A stretch of 64,000 bases of DNA from Neurospora tetraspora (taxonomy: Eukaryota > Ascomycota > Sordariomycetes > Sordariales > Sordariaceae), in the NCBI RefSeq assembly GCF_033439725.1, contig NW_026944383.1, positions 5,394,001-5,458,000 on the forward strand, read 5' to 3'. This document shows, in pieces, positions 10,084 to 23,200 of the stretch. Below the pieces are notes generated by a model. The model was not told where the DNA came from. It made no database searches and saw only the letters and a list, made by a program, of their open reading frames with translations. The translations under genes and the position numbers were made by a program. Every line of letters begins with the position of its first letter. The first letter of the stretch is position 1.

Positions 10084-13000
10084 GATCCTTTGCGCTGTCA
10101 GTCTAGTTCAGGAAGCGACACGAGAGCATGAGATCTCGGCGACAGGTGACATTTGTGGTGAGGCTGATGCGACAGAAGATCGAAAAAGGAATGATGAGGT
10201 ATAAGACGAAGCGGGGAAGATGAAAGACGTGTGTGACTGCTGGCAGAAGGGTCCAAAGTAGAAAGATAAGAGAGGGGATTGTTGCCACGGGAACAATGAA
10301 GGAAGCTGGGGGAAAGTGGGTATGGGCAAGGTAGGAAGGCAGATATAAGCGCAAAGCTTGGAGTGAGATGGCAAGAAGTGTAGACGGCTGGGCAGCGACT
10401 GGACTCGTCCTTGTCCGAACTCTGGGCTGTTGTCCTGGAGATGAACAAACGTACCCGAAAAAGAACGCGGGGCGGGGGAGATCCAAGGACGAAAACCGCG
10501 AGGGTATTCTTCTTGAGAAGAAAAAGAAGTGGTGAAAGGTGCAAAGTGAGGCCTTACCACGTCGACAGCAAGTTGGTTGCGCAAGGCAAGGGTTGCTGAG
10601 GTGGAAGAGTGGAAGGTAAGGCAGAGGTCAGGGCAGGTGGAAGGCGGTAGTAGTAGATAGGGTAGGGTACGTAGAACTCAAAGGCAGGAACTGCGAGTGA
10701 AGGACAAGGATGGAAGTTTGCCAGAGTGGAGAAATTTTCGAGTAATGCTTTGCGGTCCCGATATTTTGCCAAAGATGTGGGCACTGCTCAGTCACTCGGC
10801 CGAGTCCAGACAAAACCCTCTTGCCAGACTGCGCAAGCGCGCCCGCAGCACGCGCAAGCAGCTGGGAAGATGGCAGGAAAACTGGGATAGCAAGGGCCGG
10901 GGATAAACAACAAGATCTACACTTACAAGTTGCTTAACTCGGCGAGCGTGTTGCTGCGAGTTTTAGGTGTAAGCGCTATGTGCCGCAAGTGCGTGACGCG
11001 TCTCTGAATACGTCTCATCTTGTTAGCTTTGACGAGTGTTGTGAGAAGGAGACGATCCGGGCCAGAAGGACTCTCGAGGAGACAATTTATACCCCGACAC
11101 CCAGAATGAGCTGCCTGATCTTTCTAAGGCAGAGACACACAATAAGGCCGTCTGTGACGCAATAGGATTCTGCCAACATGCAGAGGCCCAGAATGCGAAA
11201 CACCTAATGTGCTCAAGTGCTCACCACATGGGATGAAAAGGAAGTACAAACACAGGAGGGAAGGAGGCAGACACTCACCGGTGTCGGGCGGAAGTGGACT
11301 CAACAAGCAATATGTTGAGCTGCAGTCGGATCGAGCGCTACTTAGAGTACCGTTACGCCTAACAAGAACGTACTATGACGAACGAGTTGGCCGTGATGAG
11401 ACGACAAACTGTGAAGACGAGAAGATGGTGGTTACCTGTATCCGGCAAGATTTCCGGACGAAAGACAAAGAACAGCGGAGACCTGCGAAAGTCGGAGCAT
11501 TAGTAAACATACGAGATAGCTTATATAGGCCGGTCCGTGCAAGATGAAGGCGGCATCCGTTGGCAACTCTGTCATCCCAACTTCAATGTTTGCTCGGATT
11601 ATGCAAAGTAAGTCCTTTGCACACGGTCTCAGCACTTGCGTGGGTCTGGCCAGGCCGGCCACTGGCGGATCAACCACTTGAATCATCTTAGAGCCACTGC
11701 TGAGCCAAGCTCGTCGTGGGCCACGGAAGACGAAAGAACCTGGTATCGGAGGGTGCGGCATAGCGGCGTCAAGATCGACCACTTGCCCATCTCCTTGCCG
11801 TGGGCCTTGGAGATGTAGATAGCGTTGAGTCCCATTCTTGATCCATCTCTTTGAAAGCCCGCCCGTGCACCGTCTCACACGCCGAGTGGCAGGCGTCCCG
11901 TTGTGGCCCAAGCCTGGAACGTGTAGGCCGCGAAGAGATCGTTGGAGACTTGGGAGGTAGAAAGTCTCGCCGACTGGAGTGTAGATGTTGGTAGCCGGGA
12001 TATGAGTCTTCGCTGCCTGCCCACGGATAAGGCCAACGAGATGATCGCTGCAGCAAAGGATCTGAGAGAGGGCGTGGGCACCACGAATTCCTCCAACGGA
12101 CTATCCAAAGACCCATTCTTCCTGAGAACACACAGAAAGATCTCTTGGCATGTGAGGTCCTCGACGTAGCCCACCGATCTCCACGTATCATGTTTTTGTT
12201 TTCCTCCCTCCTCGATTATCAAGGGCCTCCGGTTTCATTCATTGTTTTCCATCTCTCGCTTTGGGACGTAGTATTCTATCGAGGCAGCGTCGCAGCGTGC
12301 CCGTGTGGGTAGCGTAACGAGGTCTGGGAGATCGGAGCTCGGGATGACGTCGGAGGACGGAGAGGGAAGTGCAGTTCGGGAACCCTTGGACCTCTGAAGG
12401 AGTGCTCGTGTCTTCGAATCGCGTGTAATCGAAGTGGTTTGTTGGATGGGCCAATCCGGTAGATGCCCTATAGCTCTTTGCCAGAGAGCTTGGGAACAGT
12501 CACATAATAGCCGAGCTTCGCCGGGCGCCACGCCGACGAACAGGATATCGCTTGCCACGGCACACGGAGCTTGCGAGCACGGGGAGAAGGGGAAACGAGA
12601 CCGGGTTGGAAGCAAGACATAGTCAAGTAGTTGAACTTACTCTTTAACAGCACTGGAAGCTGAGCAGTGTCCTTGCGTGTTTTTCCAACTGGAGGGAGGG
12701 ACAGGACCAATTGCTATGGGAGCCGCCAGTTCAGCATGGCGTCGACAGGCACCAGCAGGAGGGGGATGGAATACGGACCTTGTCACGACGCTAACGACGA
12801 CTTTGGGGTTTGCTGGCGGTACAGGAAAACAACCGCAAAGCACGAGAGAAATAATCGAAGAAAGCCGAAAGCCAAGAGGACTTTTGGTGCGAGTAAGGCA
12901 GGAATGAAAACCTCGGGAGATGTGCACCACACACGGCAAAGCAAACGCAGACGACTCCAATGAAAGAGAAGTGAAGAGCGGAAAGCAGATGGGGAAGAAA

Positions 13001-16000
13001 GGTGGAGGGGGTGCTTGCTACATAAGTGTAGAAAAGGTGAAAAAAGAGGACGAGGAATAAAATGTGGTGGAGTTTTAAGTTTTCGGGCAGAGCAAAGCTA
13101 AAAAAACGTAAAAACTGGGAAAGACCGCGCCGCTCCTCGCTTTCTGTCGTGTATATTACCGTGCGCCGATGTATCGTCCGACGCGGGGACCGACCAGCCC
13201 CAGAGCAGATTTTCACCCGCAGCGGGTGTCTACTGTATCCGCCATGTTTTTGCCCGCTGATGTCCGGTTTGTTACTACCTGCAGCGAAGTCTTCTTTACG
13301 CCGCTAACGAGGATCCTGGCACAAGCCGCGATGGTGGGCATGGTGGGGAAGGGAGGGGGAGGCCGACGCCATGACCGCGTTCTAGCGCATTGATGATACT
13401 ATCATATGCGGATGTACCCGAGACCAAGGTGTACTTTGTCGCACGGCCGGTTTTGCCATGTCCGTTAGGTACCATGATCCGCTGAAGTGACTTGCATGAA
13501 CTTGCATCTTGTTAGTGCAGATCACCAATTGCGTAGGGAAAGAGCTAACGTGGACCGGGATGAGTAAAAGACATTTCTCAGAGCCGGTAGGTACGACGCA
13601 AAGCGCTCTTCCCACGGCCTCAACATCCAGTATGGCTTCCTGCAGTGCAATTCCCACTTCAACCCGGGCAGGAACTCGAAATCTTCGGACACCCGCCCAT
13701 CGGAGTCCGAAATTGGGAGAACCTAGCATAATGGGTCCCGGCGGCTGTGAGAGCCGGTGCAAGCCCTCTCCCATCCGACACTCACAATGCATAGCAGTCC
13801 TCAAGGATACGGCTGGAAGACGTCCGTTTTCTGAACGATGGAACGGTCTGTAGCATCATGTCTGTCCCTTGGGCGTAAACATGGTCAGATATGACGGAAT
13901 CGCTCTCAACATGTCCGCACTAGCACACGCATATAATCGAGGCCCGGTCTATATGCACACCCCTCGACACCATGGAAACGCTGCTGCCAGCTGTGAAAAC
14001 AGTGAATCACACATGGTAGTTGCTTGCTTCGAGCTTCCGGATTTCTGGCTACCGGTACCTTGAGCGCCCCAAGTCTACAACATCTCCTGGTACCTTCCTC
14101 TAGTCAGTGCGCTCCATGTCTATGTACGTGGGAGGGAGAGCCGGGAGTCAGGCCTAGCCGTCTCTGTGGCAAATTGCAGCTTCAAGTTCATTCGGTGATA
14201 AGGAAGCAGATGAGACGATTCGTGATCATCGGGCGCTGTGATGGAGAGGAAGTGGTCGTCAGACTGAACTAGGTTAGTCTGCGCACGTATTCTGCCCCTG
14301 TTAACCAGATGCCTTTGGTGCCGGTGGTGGAAAGTGCAATAGACCCCTTCTGTCACAAAGCACTTCAAACTCGGAAGTATAAGTTTGGTCTGCTTTACAC
14401 TTCTTTGGAAAAACTCCAGGGCTGCTTCCGGTAGGACAGTGGCAGCGTGATTACCAGGAGGGAGAGAAACGATACCACGAATCTTGTGGAGATGCCGGTA
14501 GGGATCTGAATGGACCCCCTAACCAGTGCGAGTCGCAAAAAAAACGTGTTGCTCTGAAGCAGGTGGACGAATCAAGGGATGGAGATTCCACGTTGACAGG
14601 GCAAAAGGGGTGTGGAAAAGATGCTTCTCCAAAGGTTCCAGAGCCTGAATGTCGTGCATCTCCAGTAGCCACGCGGCGCCGCCTGTCACTAGCGATTTGT
14701 CGTATGTATGTACACCGATCTAGCCAGGTACTTTTTGCTGACTGGTGGGTTTTGTCCCCATGTGCCGAACGATCAATGACAATCCCCATTCTTTAACCCC
14801 GAGATGCCTTCTGCCCGTTACATTAACGACTGGGCACACAAGGTTAAACATTGCTCAACCCATCCAGATCTGTTGGATGGGATTCTTCTCGTCCGGCATC
14901 CCCGTTCAGGATGAAAGGTGATAGTTTTCCTCGACGAGAACGGAAAGAAAGGGTTGTCTGCGAGAGTAGGTAGTCATGAATCGTCCCAGACCACACTGTT
15001 TGGTGTGCGATACAACCTTCCCCGGATCTACAGTTACCTCAATCGGCATTTACAGCCAATAATGGCAGAGCTTAACCGCCACGTCCGAGAAGCATATCTT
15101 GGACGTGGATTCAAGTGACCACAATGCTGGCAATGTATGCCTCAACTTTTCTTATCCGCGTGGCCATGCTACGTTCCTTGATATCTCGACTGTTCGCAGC
15201 GAACAGTCCAGCAACTGCGGCAGAGATGATATGTAGCCACAATCTGGAATCCGAAACGCATCACACCACTAACGGGCATAACGACTGTGACCCGATGTTG
15301 TTGAGGCAAACTTGCTTGAGTCATGCCTTTGGTGTTGGGGCCTCGGGGAAGTGAAGGAGGCTTGGATGTTGAGATGTACCAACCTTATCCGATTCAGCGC
15401 GTGTAGGTGTGGCCCGCGGTACCCGTAACGGCGTGGATGAAAACCGGAAGATAAAGTGCCCAGCACTGCCTGTCGGCACGAGCTATGAAGAGGTTGGCCG
15501 GTTTAGTTAGCTGTCACTCTGAAACATCCAGGGAAGATTGTCAGCTTAATACATGAAGATAAAGCACGAAAGCAGCCGTGGCATATCGCCTTCAACGTGG
15601 CACTCCGGTTCACTAGCATTGCTCACCGAGACCACAAGCCAGACAAGTGTCTTCTTGGGAAGGTCGACGGGCAGTAGACATGACAAACAAGGTGCGCTTG
15701 CCACCTTGTGATGTACGCTCATACAGAACAAGCTGCAAGTTCACACTCCCAAGTTTTTGATCATGGAGAGGATCCAAAACCGGTGTGCGCCCAGTAGGCG
15801 CCCACCTCAACTGGGCACATTCAGCGTCAGATTGATAAGGTTGAAGCAGCGCAGCAATATTTTCGTCGCTGGTAACGGGCATACCTAATCATCAGGCTGC
15901 CTACCTCCAAGGACTGAGAACAGCTTGCCATGGGGCGCGCAACTCAAGCCGGTGAACACGTGCCTCACATGGAATAGCATGGATGCTCACCAGAAGAAAC

Positions 16001-16396
16001 AGGCAGGCTTAACACCGAAGGCGTGGGTTCGGGGAGATGGTCGATCAAGATCCAACGAAGGGTTGGCAAGGTAAAGAATATGTAAGTCCACGGTCAGAAG
16101 AAAGCGGGATGGCATTTTGAGTGGCTTGCTTGACATGGTCTTTTCATGTTTGTGGAAAAGAGCTCAGGCAACAAGCCACCAGGAGCATCTCGTCAGGAAG
16201 ACTGGGAGCGTGGTCATTTTTTTGCGACTGAAGCCAACTAGGTGCGAGCGATGTATTGTTTGACTTTCAAGCAAGAAAATCGTCGAAAAATATCTCGAGA
16301 TGGCCTCTACTGTCATGGAAGGTAGTCGTGATCTTCCGTCCAATGTCGGCGTTGAGGATGTTTGGTCGACCTTTCCTCCATTGAATTCAGTTGGCA
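10084..16396. other. 6.3-kb stretch without a defensible gene
   Basis: The first about 1 kb is probably promoter and spliced 5' UTR of the RNA-binding protein gene, with minus-strand donor-like GTAAGG near 10555 and GTAAGT at 10926. Several minus-strand frames between 11.4 and 13.8 kb (up to 159 aa) have no domain, no consistent codon bias and competing frames on the other strand. GC content is ordinary and there is no RIP signature until the hAT element. A non-coding RNA or a rapidly evolving gene could be missed here. Confidence 0.45.
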
Positions 16397-16404
16397 GTTG
16401 GGAC

Positions 16405-16507
16405 CAGCGCTTCACACAATTCAAACCGTATACAATCAAAGCAAACCACCATGGGTGTAAATAATTCAAATCGAGGTCTCTAACAAAGCAATTTTGAAGT
16501 CAGATTT
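16405..16507 (+). repeat. hAT left terminal and subterminal inverted repeats
   Basis: The terminal 15 nt CAGCGCTTCACACAA begins right after the target duplication. The subterminal TTTTGAAGTCAGATTT and an AATTCAAATC motif recur inverted at the right end. These outer about 75 bp keep CpA dinucleotides, unlike the interior, so RIP fades toward the element edge. Confidence 0.85.
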
Positions 16508-19271
16508 GATTTATTAGATTTGCGTGTTTGTTTTGTCAAAGGCATAAGATTTCTGTAGTAATATACCTCTCTGGTGCATGTACTATGATTTTTACTATAG
16601 GCAGTCAGGTGTAAATATTGTATAACCGATCGAAGAAACTTCGTATATTAGTATAGAAACTGTAATATTCTAGTATATTGTAGGAAATTTTAGTATTTTT
16701 ATTATTATATCCCCTCCCTTCCTCTCTTATTGTCTCGCTTCCCCCTACCTCCCTTATCAATTAAAATCGTTAGTATTTAATTTACCGAATTAATTTTAAT
16801 AATAATACGTATTAGATTACTAGATTTACTATATCTTAATTTAATTATTTAAGCGAATTAACGATTATATTAACCGACGCTGTTATAACTTTACAATTAT
16901 TTAACGAAGCATTAAAATTTCCTTAGTAATCTAATTCCGCGTCCGCTAAATTTTATAATTTATTTGGTTAATTCCTTTACCGTTTATTTAAAATATGCGT
17001 TGCTAATTTGAAGTAATATATCATTTTAGTAATAGGATAGTTATATGATCGATAGGGGTCGATATAAGGATAGGTTATTTTAATTGGTTATTAATATGAA
17101 TTAATTGACGCTAGCCGTTTAAATTGGGAGTTTAACGCCGGTATCGATCTTTAATTTTAAATAGATTAATTGAATAAATTACAACTACCATTAATATATA
17201 GAAATTGGCGTAGATGGATTGATTTAATTTATTGTCCATCGTGATAATAATGATGAGGGGAGAGTTCTCCTAGATTATTTGCGTCAATTTGGGGTCTCTT
17301 ATATACCCTACCTACGTTAAGCAAGCGGCGACTACCTGCCGCGTTAACGCAGCGCTATAGCACATATCGGCCTGAGCGGGGTTTCCCGCATTACTCTTAA
17401 CCTAGTTTTTAGATTATTGTAGTAGCTGCTAGCGAGAATATTAAAAAAAAATCGTTTTATCAATTTCGTTATTTTTTTTAATATAGGCTTTGCGATTGTC
17501 GAAAATTTTGACTTTTGTAATTTATTTTATATAATAAACCCCGCTGTTATTAAGGTTATCTTTCTTGAAAGTTCGATAATAATAGGAAAATAGTTAGAGA
17601 ATCGGTTTAATAAAAATAAATCCCGTCTACGAAAATAGATTATTATAACCTATTATAAAGTCTATTTCTCTTTTAATTTCTAGATTTTACCGAATAATTA
17701 CGTAATATTCGCCGTCGTTGTATACTACGCTGACGTATTTAATGTACCGCGGATTTGCTTAATTATAATACTCTATATTAAAAGTTATTATATCGGTAAT
17801 AATATTAATAAGATCCGATAGACCCCGGTAGATAATATAGTAAAATAATTTTTAATTAATTAGAGTAAATAGGCGTTATTATTAACGATATAATTAATAA
17901 GTATAATATTTGTAATAAATTAGGTTTTTTTCAAGCCGATAATACCGATTCGAATAATAAAGTAGTTAAATATATATTGGGTTTCGGCGACAAAATAGAC
18001 GTAGCGGACTGTCGCGTACGTTATTTAGGTTATATTTTTAATTTGGTAGCGAAGGCCTTTCTTAAAGGTAATATCTTTGATTCTATTAATTAAGAATTCG
18101 ATTCCGTTATATTAAAAGAGGAGGAGGTAATATTATTAGTGTATTAGAGGAAGCGAAATGCTTTTAGTAAGCTCTATAATCTTGTCGTCTTTATTAAATA
18201 ATTATTATAGAGGAAAGCGAATTTCCATAAATTAACGGTTAGCAATATAATACCAGATTGAATTATAGAATTTAGAAATATTTACGTCAACAATAATGAT
18301 AAGAATCTTACCCTCCTTTAAAATAATTCGATTCGTTAGAATTCTTAGTATAATATGATCGAGCGCGCTATCCGCTTACGACCGGTATTAAATTACTAGT
18401 ATTTAATATGTAGTAATTAATTGTAGGGGAAGTAATTGCATAAATTAAATTTAAATAATTAGGTTGTATTGAGTACCGTAGATACTATAATTTTAAAGTT
18501 AAAGAATTTATAAAGCGGTTTAAGGGTAAATAACCCAATTTTAGTAATATTCTTCTAGAATTAAAGAAATTAATAAAGGAATTTAAAAGGTAGCAATTTA
18601 TATACTATACCCGTTTCGAAATTGAACCGTTCAACGGTAATTTAAATATTTTACTCCGATGCTAACCGTTTAGTAAATTTATTACTCTTTAAATTAATAA
18701 AGTAGTTAGGTTTACCCTTTAGTAGCTATATCGGTCTCGTAATTTACCCGCCTAGTATTGAAATTAGGAAATCGATTTATTTCGATTTAGAAATGCCTTA
18801 TAAAATTAACCCCGCCCTTAATAGTAATAGTAATAGTTTTACTAGCAAGATAAAACGCTTCGTTTTAATTTTAGGGACGATAGTAATCGCTTTATCCGCG
18901 AGAATATCAATTTAGCAATAATTAAGTTGGCTAAGTACGTAGGGTTATTTGAAGAGAGTTAATTTTATTAAATAGCGATATTATTATATTTTATTAAACG
19001 TAAGCGAACTTTTTATTTATATTATAGAGTAATAAAGGGAGTAGGTTTAGTTGAAACGTTTAAAGAGATTTTTTTAGAATAGTATTGTGATAATTATTAA
19101 GAATTAATTCCGAATTTATACTATATAGAAAGAAAGGTACGTCGTCGGGAGTATATCTTTGAAGACGATTTTTTTAATTCCTCTAGGGATAAGGCTAATT
19201 TTAGTGAGTTGGAGTCGTACTTCGCTATATGTATAATGGAGAAGGACTTCGTCGTCGACTTAGTATTGTAG

Positions 19272-19460
19272 TGGTTATACTATCGCTAATAATACTGCTT
19301 CTTAATATTGTTACGTATAGTTATCGATATATTAACAATATTAGCGATATTTTTAGAAGCGGAGAGGGTATTTAGTAAAATGAAGTTAGTAATTAGTTAA
19401 TAGAGATATAGTTAGTTGTATATGATTATTGAACGTATTATTTTATGTAAGAATTGGCTG
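19272..19460 (+). pseudogene. remnant of hAT transposase C-terminal dimerisation domain
   Basis: One frame, interrupted by RIP-type stops, reads LRIVIDILTILAIFLEAERV, then FSKMKLVIS, then later MIIERIILCKNWL. This matches the hAT dimerisation pattern, in which an A-x-D-x-L-x-I-P-A stretch leads to S-A-x-x-E-R-x-F-S and later L-K-S-W-L. The strand is plus, so the transposase ran left to right and its 3' end lies about 200 bp from the right terminus. The catalytic domain upstream is not recognisable by eye. Confidence 0.75.
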
Positions 19461-19595
19461 TGAAAATGGGGGTTTATTATAATAGAGGGTAGCGGGTAGT
19501 AATTAGTTATATAGCCAGAATAATAATATATACTGGAAAAATAATAACCCGAAGCAAATCCTAGTAAATTAATTCAAATATACCGTTAATAAAGT

Positions 19596-19672
19596 AAATC
19601 TGACTTTAAAATACCCTAAATAATTCAAATTAGACCCTAGATTTGAATTGATTTGGTTTGTGTGAAGTGCTG
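19596..19672 (-). repeat. hAT right terminal and subterminal inverted repeats
   Basis: Read as reverse complement, this end starts CAGCACTTCACACAA, followed by AATTCAAATC and then TTTTAAAGTCAGATTT, in the same order as at the left end. The single change in the terminal 15 nt is G to A, compatible with a RIP-type transition. Confidence 0.85.
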
Positions 19673-20230
19673 GTTGGGACTTCCGTCTGTCTGAAGCTTG
19701 CCCGAGCAGTGGTCCAATCGGCAGGCCCGGGTTGGGCAGCTGCTGTCGGCCCGTGCCCCACGTCCTAAGCCGCCAATCCTGATTAGTCATCCACGGCGGG
19801 GTTGCGGTACGTACCTCCAAGGTACCTGCCAGCTCGCGTGGGCATTTGTTGTGCCTGCCAGCGACCAGCTCGTCCGGTCAGGAGTGCCCCTGGTTGTCAG
19901 TTGTCATCCACCACGATGATGAAGTGAGCCAACCGACAACTATCGAAGCATAGAGATACCACCATACCACACGAAGATCGCCAGGCACAGCTGGCTGACG
20001 AGGAATTAGAACGTGGCGATACCTGCCTAATAGTGTAATTCACCTCACCATCTTAATTTGACTGTTATTCTCCAGATACCTTCTCGCACACGCGCATTGC
20101 CCTCTTCAACTGCATCTCACGGATTTTTTGCGATTGCGACTGGCACATCCTTGGGTGAAGCCTTCATCCGACTCCCATCATCTCCAGAACCAGCAACGAC
20201 ATTATTGTAATTTACAGCAAATAGTTCAGT

Positions 20231-23200
20231 ATGGCGACCTCATCAACCGAACAAAGAGAGCTTGACCTTGTAGAAAAGGTGGACTTTCGCATTCTCGCCG
20301 TGGCCAACAATGAAGAGAAGCTACAGCAGCTCCTCAAAACATTCCTGCCGCCCTTACTCCTGAAAGTCGGCAGCGACTATGCTTCAGTCCGCAACAAGGT
20401 CCGTCATCATAGGTCGCGTCCGTCTTGAGAGATCCAACCCGCGTGAAAGCTCACATTGCCATGTCCGCAGGTCGTACAAGTATGCCAAAGGCTTACCACT
20501 TTCATCAAACAACCCAGCATTGTACTCCCCGTCGCCGCTTTGCTTGACCAATACAAGGCCACAGAGTCACAACTTATCAAGCACTTCGATCTTGTCTTCA
20601 TACAGCACAGTATCGTCAGACTAGGCCTGGTAGAACGTCGAGAGCTCATCCCCAAGATCCTCCCTGGTATCGGTTCGGATGTGAGCGCTTCAAGAGCCGG
20701 CTTGTTCAACGTCTTCCTCCGTTGTCTTCGTGACTTCAAGCTGCCGCCCAGGGGAAGCAAGGAGGACGAAACTCTCCGGGAACAAATAGGCCTCCAGGAT
20801 CCCAAAGATGCCGAGTTTGTCGCCGACTGGTTGGGAAAGCTGCTATTGTTGCGTATAACTGCACAAGGCTCTACGATTTCCCCTGGGCTGGCCCAGTCGG
20901 ATGTCCCTTTCCTCACACTGAACAAACCCGAGACTTGGAATCCTGCCGAGTCCGGTCTCAGCTTGCCCGAGAGTCGAATCCAAGCCGTCAACTTCCTCGC
21001 CAGCGGTGCTTTCACGGACCAAGAACGTTTCCTCCCGGCCATCTATGCTGCCTCGAGCTCCGATTTCCGCCTCGCCGGTGTTGGCGATGATATGCTCAAG
21101 AGAAGCAAAGTGTCACTAGAAGACCGAGAGATCGTTCACCAGCTCTTTGAGGCTCACTCAAGACTACCCGCTCCGTACAGGATACGTATTCTTGGCCTGT
21201 TGAGCAAGTCGGAAATATCTACCACCTTTACCGACGAGATCCTAGCAGCTTTCCGTCTAGATGTGGCCACTCAAAGAGAGAGTCCAGATGCTATGCAAGT
21301 CGATGGGCCACCATCGTCTGCTTCATCGTCCGGGCTTGAACTCACCAAGGTGCATCGGGCCTTGTTTGAGTTCATCAACTGGGTCGCCCGCATAGGCGCC
21401 AACAAACCGGAATTCTCCAAGATCAGGTCCTTACTTGTCACACTGCTCCGGGAGTTCGTCGAGGCTCAAGGCTGGCCTAACCCTGAACGACAGTCCCTCG
21501 ACGACAATACGCTGCGCTCCAGGGCCTACGAGACTATTGGCGTCCTCGCAAAAGGCACGGCCATGTCCGACACAGAGCGTATGGTTTTGGCCCAATGGCT
21601 GTTCAAATCTCTCTGCGAAGATCCCACTGCGGACGTCGTTGTCAACATTGACGCCGCTCTCTCCAGTCTTGCAGCAAACTTCAAACCACCTCATAACCCC
21701 GGCGTGTCTGAACAGCTTCATGCTTTGATCCTGGAGTCAATGGTCAAGACCGAAGAAGGCAACATTGTTCGGAGTTCTCGCCACGCTGCAACAAAATGGG
21801 CCAACCAATGCTTGCCGTTTTCCGATATATACGCACGATGGGTCGACATCCTTGCAGTAGCTGGCCGGCGGGATGAGCGGAGTGACGTTGTTGAAGAGGG
21901 TCAAAAGGGATTAGACCCTTGGACGTACTACGCCAATGATGAAAAATCTAAAACGCTGCCGGCCTGGCACGATATGGTGATTACCTTCTTCACAAAAACC
22001 ATATCATACGGTGGCAAACCCGACGCCGATATGGATATCGACAACGGGTCATCCTTTGGCAACTTCCCAGGACAGTGTATTCGGGCCTTTCCTGTTGCTG
22101 TCGATTATTGCAAGCTGACTCTCTTCCTCACTGCATTAAAAGACTTCACCATTGAACCGGGCTGGGAGCGCCAGTTGAGTGCAACTGTACACTCGGATCT
22201 CAAGACCCGGCGTGCCATCCGCGATTACCTGGCCTCCAGCGAGCATAGTGAAGCCATCTTCTGCCTCCTCCGTTCGGCCTTTGACGGCATGCTCCTAGAG
22301 GACACCGAGATTGCAGAGGGATGTGCACGTTCTTTCGTAGAACTTGCTTCTTTCACTCCGAGCAGGATCCTCGCGCCATTGGTTCCTCGTGCTGTGGAAT
22401 TGCTGTCGCTCATCACTTCCAACAAGCGGGAGATCCGCCCCCTTGCATGCTCGGCATTTGGCATCCTCGCCGCTCATCCGGCTAACAGCCCGGCATCTAT
22501 CAACAAGTCCAAGGCTACGTTGGCTGACATCGCCAAGAACCTCAAGACAGCCGTTGGGTCGGAGCTCAATGCAGTCGAAGGAGCGTTCAATGCACTTGCG
22601 CATCTCATCTCCAGATCAGTGTACTACTCTACAGACAAGGACAGCAACGTCAGCAGTGACCTTGGCGACGTGTTCCCCACCCTTGATTCGGTATCCTCCC
22701 GCACGCTCTCAACCCAGGAGGCTCTGATAGAGGCCTATAGCCAGCTCTGGACGGCGGGCATCCGCGTACTTCCTGATGTGGACAAGGATACGATTTCCAA
22801 AGACTTTATTGACCCCTTAGTACTCCTTGCCAAGAAGGGTAATGAGAAGGCTATCACTGCCCTTGGGCGACTCACAATGTCTTTACCTTCTGCGGAAACC
22901 TCATCTGATGAACAGGGCAATGATCTTGTTGCGCTCATCCTGGAGAAACTATTTGCTCTCTATGAGCTGAGACAGGCAGAGGTGCATTTCACTGTTGGCG
23001 AAGCCATCACAGCCGCCATTGCCTGCTGGGACTCTGAGGTCGTCCAGCTTACGCTGAATGTTGAAGCCAGCGGAGATTCGTACCGCATACCCAAGCGATC
23101 TGGTCGGATTACCACGGTGTTGGAAAAGCTGCTTACCGACTGCAAGAACACCAAGCCATCTCTGCTCAAGGCCTCCGGTATCTGGCTCTTCTGCATCATT

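Larger units (their letters stand above)
16397..19680 (+). mobile_element. RIP-mutated hAT DNA transposon with 8-bp target duplication
   Basis: The element proper is 16405-19672 (3268 bp). It is flanked by identical 8-bp direct repeats, GTTGGGAC, at 16397-16404 and 19673-19680, the target duplication length of hAT elements. The ends are inverted repeats, CAGCGCTTCACACAA on the left and CAGCACTTCACACAA (as reverse complement) on the right, matching 14 of 15. They fit the hAT CA-R-N-G terminal pattern. A second inverted pair lies inside, TTTTGAAGTCAGATTT at 16492-16507 against 19596-19611, with one difference. The interior (about 16.5-19.6 kb) is strongly AT-rich, almost free of CpA/TpG and stopped in all frames, the mark of RIP. 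A plus-strand remnant of the hAT C-terminal dimerisation domain lies at 19272-19460. The element is non-autonomous now. Confidence 0.93.

Noticed and set aside
11432-12960. Cluster of minus-strand frames of 80-159 aa
   Set aside because: No known domain, no consistent splice joins, and overlapping frames on the plus strand.
16405-19672. Possibility that the AT-rich block is a centromere-like or LTR relic
   Set aside because: The 8-bp duplication, CAGCG-type inverted ends and hAT dimerisation remnant fit a DNA transposon; there are no direct long terminal repeats.
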